From Verrucomicrobiota bacterium (lineage in GTDB: Bacteria > Verrucomicrobiota > Lentisphaeria > JABSQK01 > JAJFLO01), in the NCBI GenBank assembly GCA_021772615.1, contig JAJFLQ010000174.1, positions 1-64,000 on the forward strand: 64,000 nucleotides of DNA, in the 5' to 3' direction. Shown here one piece after another: positions 54,065-61,993 of this stretch. The first letter of the stretch is position 1, and every line of letters begins with the position of its first letter. The notes beneath the pieces were generated by a model. It did no database searches. It was not told the DNA's origin and saw only the letters and a list, made by a program, of their open reading frames with translations. A program made the position numbers and the translations under genes.

Positions 54065-55426
54065 ATGAATCTACCAGTGGCATCATTGTATTGTCGTTTT
54101 CGAGTCCTCCGGATTCTCGTCGTGCCGGTTCTTGTTATGGCAGGTTGTGTCGATACCCGACCCTTTCAGCAAGCGGCGATCATGCAGGACCTGGGATCAC
54201 GAGTCTGTTGCGATTTGTCTGGTGACGGCGGTGCAAACGGGTTTGAGCTTCCCCCGGGTGTTGCGGTTGTGGACGGCCTTACCAGTGATGAAGCTACGGC
54301 CATCGCACTCTGGAACAATCCACAGTTCCAGGCTGATCTTGCACAGCTGGATGTTGCCAGGGCCGATCTTGTTTCATCCGGCATGATCCGAAATCCCACG
54401 CTGTCGTTGCTATTTCCCGTGGGACCGAAACAGTTTGATGCGGCGTTGAACTGGTCGTTGGACGCTATCTGGCTGCGGTCACGCCGTCTGGCGTTATCCC
54501 AACAGACGATCGAGAGCATTGCCGAGAGTCTTGTCCTGAACGGGTTGAATCTGGTGCGCGACACCCGTCTGGCGACCGCGGAACTCATTGCAGCTGAGGA
54601 ACGGGTACGCCTGCTTCGCGAAGATGTCGCGCTGCTTGCGGAGTTGAGCGACCTCGCCATGCGTCGCGTCGAAGCGGGCGATATCAGCGGCCTCGACGGT
54701 CAGCTGTACCGTGTCGAACTCGCTGCGTTACAAAATACCCTGTCGACACATTCGGATAGTACGGCCGTCGCTCGCGGTCGCCTTACCGCGCTCATGGGCG
54801 GCCCCGACGAGACAGTAACCGGGACGGTCTCATCGCCACTACCCGTCGCAGAGCTACCTTTTGATCCCGTGGAACTGACCGCACTCGCGTTGGCCGCGCG
54901 ACCGGATTTGCGGGCCGCTGAACTAGCGATTGAAGCGGCGGGCGAAAAGCTCGGCCTCGAGAAGATGAGAATCTTTGATTTCATCGGCATCGTCGATGCC
55001 AACGGGATCGGCGAGAAAACCTTTGAGATCGGCCCCGGACTTCAACTTGAATTGCCGATATTCCATCGAAAATCCGCCGGTCACGACCGCGCGCTCGCCG
55101 AATTCAATGTGGCGGGCAAGCGCTATGCCGCACTCCGTGAGACCATCGTCTGTCAGGTTCGCGAGTCGGCGGCGCGCTACTCGGCCGCGTCGAACGAGGT
55201 GACACGATGGAAGCGCGACATCCTTCCGGCAATAGCCGTCGCAGTTCAGGCAACGCAGACGTCGGTCGAGGTCGGACAGGATGCTTTGCCGTCGCTGATC
55301 GTCATGCAACGTCGTCATATCGGATTTCGTATTCAGGAAGTGGAAGCGGAAGCCGAACTTCGCCGCGCCGCGGCACAATTGAGTTACAGCATCGGGAGCA
55401 ATTGTGATCGACCTCGTGAGAATTAG
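54065..55426 (+). CDS. TolC-family outer-membrane lipoprotein of efflux system 2
   Basis: About 453 aa. The signal ends in LVMAGC, a lipobox with the Cys to be lipidated. The TolC pattern recurs as LTSDEATAIALWNNPQFQADLAQ and LALAARPDLRAAELAIEAA, with the channel motif LQLELPIFHRKSAG. Long Ala/Glu/Arg helices fill the remainder. The ATG at 54065 is preferred to an upstream in-frame TTG at 54014. The stop overlaps the adaptor gene by 23 bp. It is separated from the NRPS by a terminator, so it is a distinct transcript. Confidence 0.87.
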   Translation: MNLPVASLYCRFRVLRILVVPVLVMAGCVDTRPFQQAAIMQDLGSRVCCDLSGDGGANGFELPPGVAVVDGLTSDEATAIALWNNPQFQADLAQLDVARADLVSSGMIRNPTLSLLFPVGPKQFDAALNWSLDAIWLRSRRLALSQQTIESIAESLVLNGLNLVRDTRLATAELIAAEERVRLLREDVALLAELSDLAMRRVEAGDISGLDGQLYRVELAALQNTLSTHSDSTAVARGRLTALMGGPDETVTGTVSSPLPVAELPFDPVELTALALAARPDLRAAELAIEAAGEKLGLEKMRIFDFIGIVDANGIGEKTFEIGPGLQLELPIFHRKSAGHDRALAEFNVAGKRYAALRETIVCQVRESAARYSAASNEVTRWKRDILPAIAVAVQATQTSVEVGQDALPSLIVMQRRHIGFRIQEVEAEAELRRAAAQLSYSIGSNCDRPREN

Positions 55427-56690
55427 TGCGCAGCGTAGCCAAGAACGTCTTCGGCCGTTGCGGTGGTGCTCGTCGTTACGCGTATTGGTGGTTGCAGCGG
55501 CGACTTCTCTGGCTGTATCGGGTTATTCGTCGGATCCGTCAGCCGTGGTCGATAATGCGGTCAACGAACGCGACCTTGCGATCGTCACATTAACTGCGGA
55601 CGCAGAATTACGTCTGGGCATTGAATCGGTCGCATTGGAGCGTCGGAACATTGGTCGGGCACAAACACGACCCGGTTTCGTCATGCTGCGGCCGGGGCAT
55701 CGATTCACCGTTTACGCGCCGGCGTCCGGCGTCCTCGCAACTACACTGTCGGATGGGGGGATAGCGGCAGGTGCGATTGTTCGCAAGGATACGCCGCCAT
55801 ATCGCCTCGTACGTCTGGAGCCGGAACGGGACACGCTGGGTAAGGACCGTGACCGCATCGGCCTGCAACAGGACCGAATGCGGTCGAAACAGGACCTGGC
55901 AGTCGCTGAGATCCGGCTTGCCAATGCCAAGCTGGCGTTGGCGCGGACGGAGCGTCTGCTTATGGACAGTGCCGGGAGCAAACGTGCCGCCGACGAAGCC
56001 TTTGCCGAGGCGGCGCAGGCGCAGGTAGCTGTCGATTCGGCTAAGGCCCAACTCAATGCGTATGACACATATTGTCTGCAGGCTGACTCGTCGGGCGCAG
56101 ATGCATCGTCCGTCGTCGACATCGTGTCGCCGATCGACGGCGTCATCGAGACCATATACGCCGTCAGCGGTCAGGCGGTTGCTGCCGGTTCGCCGATATT
56201 CGAGGTCGCCAATTACGACGTCATGTGGTTGAAGGTACCAATATATGTTGGAGATGCGGATCGTGTCGACGGCGACGCTCCGGTGGATGTTCAATCGATT
56301 CACGCTCATTCCACGTCCGACGTTGTGTCCGCCAAACCTGTTCGTGCGCCGCCATCGGCCGACCCTGTGGCCGCCACTGTGGATTACCATTACGAGTTGC
56401 GAAACGAGAACGGGCGGTATCGTCCGGGTGAACGGTTGAACGTTATCGTTCCAATGCGGACACAGGCGCCTCGGCTGGTTGTTTCCTATTCCGCCGTCAT
56501 CTACGATATCCACGGCGGCGCGTGGATCTACGAGCACCTTCCACTCCATAAATTCATTCGCCGCCGTGTCGAAGTTGACTATGTAGCCGACGATACAGCG
56601 GTATTGCGTCGCGGCCCCGTCCCCGGGACCAGGATTGTAACGGTCGGCGTCGCGGAGCTGTTCGGCACCGAATTCGGGGTCGGAAAATGA
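55404..56690 (+). CDS. RND periplasmic adaptor of efflux system 2, lipobox cysteine replaced
   Basis: 428 aa from a GTG start with GGGAGC upstream. The N-terminus (LVVAAATSLAVSGYSSDPS) looks exactly like a lipoprotein signal except that the expected Cys is Tyr (TAT in place of TGT or TGC). The barrel-sandwich halves are FTVYAPASGVLATTLSDGG and VDIVSPIDGVIETIYAVSG. A helical hairpin with Arg/Lys/Ala repeats lies between them (about 145-225). The C-terminal domain ends in GTRIVTVGVAELFG. It overlaps the pump gene by 4 bp. Anchoring may be through the uncleaved signal helix. Confidence 0.85.
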   Translation: MIDLVRISAQRSQERLRPLRWCSSLRVLVVAAATSLAVSGYSSDPSAVVDNAVNERDLAIVTLTADAELRLGIESVALERRNIGRAQTRPGFVMLRPGHRFTVYAPASGVLATTLSDGGIAAGAIVRKDTPPYRLVRLEPERDTLGKDRDRIGLQQDRMRSKQDLAVAEIRLANAKLALARTERLLMDSAGSKRAADEAFAEAAQAQVAVDSAKAQLNAYDTYCLQADSSGADASSVVDIVSPIDGVIETIYAVSGQAVAAGSPIFEVANYDVMWLKVPIYVGDADRVDGDAPVDVQSIHAHSTSDVVSAKPVRAPPSADPVAATVDYHYELRNENGRYRPGERLNVIVPMRTQAPRLVVSYSAVIYDIHGGAWIYEHLPLHKFIRRRVEVDYVADDTAVLRRGPVPGTRIVTVGVAELFGTEFGVGK

Positions 56691-59600
56691 TGAAATGGCT
56701 GATATCGAGTGCGATTCGCCTGCGCCTGCCGATCGTTGTACTTACCGCTATTCTGATCGTCGGCGGGATGCAGAAACTGCGCGAAACGCCGCTGGACGTG
56801 TTTCCCGAATTTTCACCGCCGCGCGTCGAGATTCAGACCGAGGTCCCGGGACTGTCCACTGCCGATGTTGAATCGCTCGTCACCGTCCCCATTGAAAACG
56901 CATTGAACGGCGTTCCATGGGTCGAAAAGATTCGCTCAAAAACCGTGGTGGGGCTGTCCTCGGTGGTTCTGTATTTCGCCCGCAAGACCGACCTGATCAA
57001 AGCGCGCCAACTGGTCCAGGAGCGCCTGGCGCTGGTCACGACGATGCTGCCCGGTTCGGCAAAACCGCCCGTGATACTGCCGCCGACCTCGTCCACCAGC
57101 CGGCTCCTGAAGATCGGCGTTTCATCAAAAAAGCTGTCACAGATCGACCTTACGACGATAGCCAAGTGGAGTATACGTCCCCGCTTAATGGCGATTTCCG
57201 GCGTCGCAAACGTGGCGATCTGGGGACAGCGGGACCGCCAATTGCAGGTCCAGGTGAATCCGGAGCAACTGCAGCTGAACGGTGTGACGCTCGACGAGGT
57301 TATCACGGCCGTCTCCAGTGCGGCGTCGGTCGCTGCCGGCGGCTATGTCGACACGCCGAACCAACGCCTTAACGTCTCCTGCACGGTTTCCGTATCGACG
57401 CCGGCCGAGCTTGAAGACATCGTCGTCGCCGATCACCACGGCGCCATGATACGGATAAAGGATGTCGCCACCGTCGTCGAGGGGGCTCCCCAGCCAATCG
57501 GCAACGCGATCATCAATGATGGACCGGGATTGTTGCTGATCGTGGAAAAGCAGCCGTGGGGCAATTCGCTGGAGATAACCCACCAGATCGAAGCGGCGCT
57601 GGACGCATTGCGGCCCGGCTTGAAGGATATCGATATTGACTCGACTATCTTCCGCCCGGCGACCTTCATAGAAATGTCGCTTGCCAACCTCAACCACGCG
57701 TTGCTGACCGGTTGCATCCTGGTCACCATCGTGTTGATCGTCTTTCTGTTCGACTGGCGGACGGCGCTGATCAGCGTATTCGCGATTCCGACCTCCCTGA
57801 TTGCTGCGGCGCTGGTCTTGTGTTATCGCGGGGAAACCGTGAATACCATGGTCCTGGCAGGGTTGATTATTGCGCTTGGCGAGGTCGTAGATGATGCCAT
57901 CATCGACGTCGAGAACGTCATGCGTCGGTTGCGGTTGAACTACCGCAACGGCAGCCCACGTTCCACATTCAACGTGGTTGTGGATGCGTCGCTCGAGGTG
58001 CGAAGTTCCGTCGTGTACGGGAGTATGATCGTTGTGATCGTGCTGATCCCGGTGTTTATGCTTGAAGGGCTTTCGGGCGCGTTCTTTCGGCCGCTGGCAT
58101 TGTCTTACGTGCTCGCGATCACCGCCTCTCTGGCGGTTGCGCTTACATTGACGCCGGCGCTCGCGTACATGTTATTGCCGGGGGCCGCATCGAGGCGCGA
58201 TGCGGATTCTCCGGCGGTCGCACTACTCAAGTTTTCCTATCGCCATATCCTACCGATGTTCCTGAAGGCGCGTGCACTGGTTGTCATCGGTCTGCTGGTC
58301 GCGATCGGCGTCACTATTGTCTCGATACCGCGGCTGGGCGAGGAGTATCTCCCGAACTTTTGCGAATTCGATTTCCTGATGCACTGGGTAGAGAAGCCTG
58401 GAACATCCATCGAGGCGATGGACCGGATTACGATCCGTGCGAGCAAGGACCTGCGATCGATACAGGGTGTCCGTAATTTCGGCGCGCACATCGCCCGCGC
58501 CGAAGTCGCTGATGAGGTTGTGGGATCGCATTTTACCGAACTCTGGATCAGCCTGGACCCCGCAGTAGACTACGACGCAACCGTCGCCCGGATACAATCC
58601 ACGGTCGACGCTTACCCGGGGCTGTATCGCGATGTGTTGACGTATCTGCGTGAACGCATCAAGGAGGTCCTTACCGGGACCAGCGCTACGATCGTCATCC
58701 GAACCTACGGACCGAACCTTGACGTGCTGCGGGAAAAGGCGGGCGACATCGCCGCCGCCATCAAAGATGTTGCCGGTGTGGTTGATCTGAAGATTCAACC
58801 GCAAATACAGGTTCCACAGATCGAGATTCGGATTCGCAATGCGGATGCGGCACGGTTCGGGATCACGCCCGATGCGATACGGCAGGCGGTAACGGCCGTG
58901 ATCAACGGTGTCAAGGTCGGTGAGGTCTACGAAGACCAGAGAAACGTTGATGTCACGGTGTGGAGCGAACCCGAATTTCGTTCGAGCGTTGAATCGCTGC
59001 AGGATATTCGGATCGCCACGAACAGCGGCGCCGCGATCCCGTTGCGGGACGTGGCCACGATCGCAATCGTCCCGACGCCCAACGAGATTACCCGTGAATC
59101 AGCCTCGCGTCGTATCGATGTGAGTTGCAACGTGCAAGACCGTGATCTCGGCAGCATCGATCGTGAAATTCGGGGACGCATTGCGCAATTGACGTTTGCC
59201 CACGGGTACTATCCGGAGATTCTGGGCGAGTACACCGCATTGCAAGCGGCCCGGAATCGGCTCGGCATTCTGGCCGCGACCTCGGTGATCGGCATTTTTC
59301 TGATCCTGCACACGGACTTTCGCTCTGTGCGCCTGGCCTTGCTCATCCTGATGAGCCTGCCGTTTTGTCTGATCGGCGGTGTCGCAGGTGTCTTCGCGAC
59401 CGGCGGGATCCTGTCATTGGGATCGCTTATCGGCTTTGTCACCGTGATCGGCATCGCCGTTCGCAATGGAATCCTGCTGCTCGGGCATTTTCGCCATCTG
59501 CAGGTTCGCGAGGGTATGCCCTGGGGCGTCGACCTCATCCTGCGCGGGGCCGAAGAGCGCCTGGCGCCCATTCTGATGACAGCGCTCACCACCGGTATGG

Positions 59601-59818
59601 CCCTGCTGCCGTTGATTCTCGGCGGCATCAAACCCGGGCATGAAATCGAACACCCGATGGCAATCGTGATCATCGGCGGACTCATCACTTCGACAATGCT
59701 CAACCTGTTTATTCTGCCCGTTCTCTACTTCAGTTTCGGCAGGCTGCCGGACTGTGACGATGCCGTCACCATCCAGGTCGCTGCCGAGACTGGCGACGCA
59801 CCTGTAGTTCATCAATAA
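56687..59818 (+). CDS. RND efflux pump of efflux system 2 (HME-like)
   Basis: 1043 aa, complete. The opening TPLDVFPEFSPPRVEIQTE and the TM4 sequence ALGEVVDDAIIDVENVMRR place it in the CzcA-like branch of RND pumps, but the acidic motif differs from the DFGLIVDS of the first pump in this window. The second half has LAPILMTALTTGMALLPLILGG. This divergent branch is common and its substrates are mostly unknown, so metal export should not be assumed. Its position between an NRPS and arn genes permits export of a peptide product. arnB begins 22 bp after. Confidence 0.88.
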   Translation: MMKWLISSAIRLRLPIVVLTAILIVGGMQKLRETPLDVFPEFSPPRVEIQTEVPGLSTADVESLVTVPIENALNGVPWVEKIRSKTVVGLSSVVLYFARKTDLIKARQLVQERLALVTTMLPGSAKPPVILPPTSSTSRLLKIGVSSKKLSQIDLTTIAKWSIRPRLMAISGVANVAIWGQRDRQLQVQVNPEQLQLNGVTLDEVITAVSSAASVAAGGYVDTPNQRLNVSCTVSVSTPAELEDIVVADHHGAMIRIKDVATVVEGAPQPIGNAIINDGPGLLLIVEKQPWGNSLEITHQIEAALDALRPGLKDIDIDSTIFRPATFIEMSLANLNHALLTGCILVTIVLIVFLFDWRTALISVFAIPTSLIAAALVLCYRGETVNTMVLAGLIIALGEVVDDAIIDVENVMRRLRLNYRNGSPRSTFNVVVDASLEVRSSVVYGSMIVVIVLIPVFMLEGLSGAFFRPLALSYVLAITASLAVALTLTPALAYMLLPGAASRRDADSPAVALLKFSYRHILPMFLKARALVVIGLLVAIGVTIVSIPRLGEEYLPNFCEFDFLMHWVEKPGTSIEAMDRITIRASKDLRSIQGVRNFGAHIARAEVADEVVGSHFTELWISLDPAVDYDATVARIQSTVDAYPGLYRDVLTYLRERIKEVLTGTSATIVIRTYGPNLDVLREKAGDIAAAIKDVAGVVDLKIQPQIQVPQIEIRIRNADAARFGITPDAIRQAVTAVINGVKVGEVYEDQRNVDVTVWSEPEFRSSVESLQDIRIATNSGAAIPLRDVATIAIVPTPNEITRESASRRIDVSCNVQDRDLGSIDREIRGRIAQLTFAHGYYPEILGEYTALQAARNRLGILAATSVIGIFLILHTDFRSVRLALLILMSLPFCLIGGVAGVFATGGILSLGSLIGFVTVIGIAVRNGILLLGHFRHLQVREGMPWGVDLILRGAEERLAPILMTALTTGMALLPLILGGIKPGHEIEHPMAIVIIGGLITSTMLNLFILPVLYFSFGRLPDCDDAVTIQVAAETGDAPVVHQ

Positions 59819-59840
59819 AAACAACAAGAGAAATAGTCAC

Positions 59841-61004
59841 ATGAGAGAGACGTTCTTACCTTTTTCACAACCTTCCATAATCGCGTGCGATATCGCAACC
59901 GTCATCAATGTGCTTCAGTCCGGATGGATCACGACCGGCGCGAAATGCGCCGAGTTCGAGCAGGCGTTTGCAGACTATGCCGGTTGCCGGGGCGCCGTCG
60001 CGGTGACCTCGGCCACGGCCGGCATGCACCTCCTGCTTCACGCCATGGATATCGGTCCCGGCGATGAGGTGGTTACACCATCCATGACATGGGTGTCGAC
60101 GGTCAACCAGATCGTGCTTCGCGGCGCCACACCGGTATTTGCCGACATCGATAACCATACGTTGATGGTGACGGCGGAGTCGATCGAACCATGCCTGAAC
60201 GCACGCACGAGACTGATTATTCCTGTTCATTTCGCCGGAGCGTCCGTCGATAGCGAGGCCATCTGCGGTTTGGCGGACGAAAAGGGTATTCCCGTGGTCG
60301 AAGATGCCGCGCACGCCGTCGGCACGTTCTACAAGGGCGTCCCGGTGGGCGGCAACGGCGTGACCTCGATCTTCTCGTTTCACCCCATCAAGAACATTAC
60401 CACCGGCGAAGGCGGGATGATCTGCTCGGATGACCGCCAACTGCTGGATCGCATCCGCAGCCTGCGATTTCACGGTCTCGGCGTCGATTCATATGACCGC
60501 ACCACGCAGGGACGAGCGCCCCAGGCCGAAGTTCTGGAGCCCGGGTACAAATACAACATGACGGATTTCTCCGCGGCTCTTGGCATCAGTCAACTCGAAC
60601 GGCTCGATGAGCTGATTCAAAAACGCACCTGTTTGGCAGAGCGCTATGGTCGCGGGATCGCGGCGATTAAGGGCGTGATACCGCTTGCGTTACCCGATTA
60701 TGACATCCGGCACGCGTGGCATCTGTATGTCGTTCGGATTGACCCGGAGGCCACTGGAATCAACCGCGATGATCTCATGCGGGCGTTAAGACAAAGGAAT
60801 ATTGGCAGCGGCATACATTTTAAGGCGGTCCACAGGCAAAAATACTATCGGGACGCACCGGCGTGCACCGGCGCCGACCTTCCGAATACCGAGTGGAACA
60901 CCGATCGGCTGTGTTCCTTGCCGCTTTTTCCGGAAATGACCGAAACCGATGTGGATGATGTAATTACATCCGTTCAGCACGTTATCAATGGAGCATCACG
61001 ATGA
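59841..61004 (+). CDS. arnB: UDP-4-amino-4-deoxy-L-arabinose aminotransferase
   Basis: PLP enzyme placing the amino group on UDP-4-keto-arabinose, using glutamate. 387 aa. The PLP lysine is in SFHPIKNITTGEGGMI. PFSQPSIIACDIATV at the start, VVEDAAHAVGTFYKG and the His-containing C-terminus (GIHFKAVHRQKYYR) match ArnB closely. Upstream AGAGAA lies about 10 bases before the ATG. It is followed by arnC (4-bp overlap) and arnA, the same order as the start of the enterobacterial arn operon. Confidence 0.92.
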   Translation: MRETFLPFSQPSIIACDIATVINVLQSGWITTGAKCAEFEQAFADYAGCRGAVAVTSATAGMHLLLHAMDIGPGDEVVTPSMTWVSTVNQIVLRGATPVFADIDNHTLMVTAESIEPCLNARTRLIIPVHFAGASVDSEAICGLADEKGIPVVEDAAHAVGTFYKGVPVGGNGVTSIFSFHPIKNITTGEGGMICSDDRQLLDRIRSLRFHGLGVDSYDRTTQGRAPQAEVLEPGYKYNMTDFSAALGISQLERLDELIQKRTCLAERYGRGIAAIKGVIPLALPDYDIRHAWHLYVVRIDPEATGINRDDLMRALRQRNIGSGIHFKAVHRQKYYRDAPACTGADLPNTEWNTDRLCSLPLFPEMTETDVDDVITSVQHVINGASR

Positions 61005-61972
61005 CGGCGAACACCGGCAATGACTGCAATCGCAAGTCGAAGATCTCGGTAGTGATACCGGTATTTAACGAGGAAGCTAATGTCGATGAACTGGTGACCC
61101 GGTGCCTGCGGGCGTGCGAGCAGATGCAGCGCCCTTTCGAAGTGATACTTGTCGATGACGGCAGCACGGATGCGTCACCGACGAAGATCGAGGCCATGGC
61201 CGTTGCGTTTCCTGATCGCGTTGTCGGCCTGTTTCTGAATCGAAATTACGGTCAGCACGCGGCTATACGTGCGGGGCTGGCCCAGGCCGACGGCGCCATT
61301 ATCGTGACGTTGGATGCCGATCTTCAGAATCCGCCGGAGGAGATTCCCCGGATCGTGGATAAGATGGACGAAGGATTCGACGTGGTCGGTAGCATTCGGG
61401 TGCCGCGATGCGACTCATTTTTTCGTCGTGTATCGTCATATCTGGTGAACCGGATGGTGCAGACGTCTACCGGCGTCATGATGCACGACTACGGCTGCAT
61501 GCTGCGAGGCTATCGGCGGCACATCGTGGATGCGATACTCGCGTGCCGCGAGCAGTGCACGTTCATCCCGATACTGGGAAACACATACGCCGGGGCCACA
61601 GCCGAAATCGACGTTCAACACGAGAAACGGCGCAGCGGGATTTCGAAGTACAGCGTGTGGAAATTGATCAATCTTCAATTTGACCTGCTGACGTGCATGA
61701 CCACCACGCCGTTGCGTCTGCTCAGCGTGCTGGGGCTTTTTATTTCGGCCGCCGGCATCGGCGGTGGGATGCTGTTGCTGCTGCTGCGACTCTATCACGG
61801 GCCCGAATGGGCGGCGGAAGGCGTGTTCACCCTTTTTTCCATCCTCTTCATCTTCATCGGCGCCCAGTTCATCGGCATGGGACTTTTGGGCGAATACATC
61901 GGCCGCATCTACAACGACGTAAGGGCGCGGCCGCCGTTTCACATACAGAAATTCGTCGGACATAAACCCTAA
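61001..61972 (+). CDS. arnC: Undecaprenyl-phosphate 4-deoxy-4-formamido-L-arabinose transferase
   Basis: GT2 glycosyltransferase moving formyl-Ara4N from UDP to undecaprenyl phosphate at the inner membrane. 323 aa. The catalytic domain has SVVIPVFNEEANVDELV, ILVDDGSTDASP and TLDADLQNPPEEIP. DYGCMLRGYRRHIVDAIL is typical of ArnC. Two C-terminal TM helices follow (about 235-260 and 275-300). The ATG overlaps the arnB stop by 4 bp, and arnA starts 21 bp after its own stop. Confidence 0.92.
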   Translation: MTANTGNDCNRKSKISVVIPVFNEEANVDELVTRCLRACEQMQRPFEVILVDDGSTDASPTKIEAMAVAFPDRVVGLFLNRNYGQHAAIRAGLAQADGAIIVTLDADLQNPPEEIPRIVDKMDEGFDVVGSIRVPRCDSFFRRVSSYLVNRMVQTSTGVMMHDYGCMLRGYRRHIVDAILACREQCTFIPILGNTYAGATAEIDVQHEKRRSGISKYSVWKLINLQFDLLTCMTTTPLRLLSVLGLFISAAGIGGGMLLLLLRLYHGPEWAAEGVFTLFSILFIFIGAQFIGMGLLGEYIGRIYNDVRARPPFHIQKFVGHKP

Positions 61973-61993
61973 ATCAGAAGGATTGAACACGCA

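Noticed and set aside
56687..59818. Second RND pump as a heavy-metal exporter
   Set aside because: It belongs to a broad CzcA-like branch, but the DFGLIVDS-type motif is changed and no metal-sensor gene or metal-binding accessory is adjacent. Metal export was therefore not asserted.
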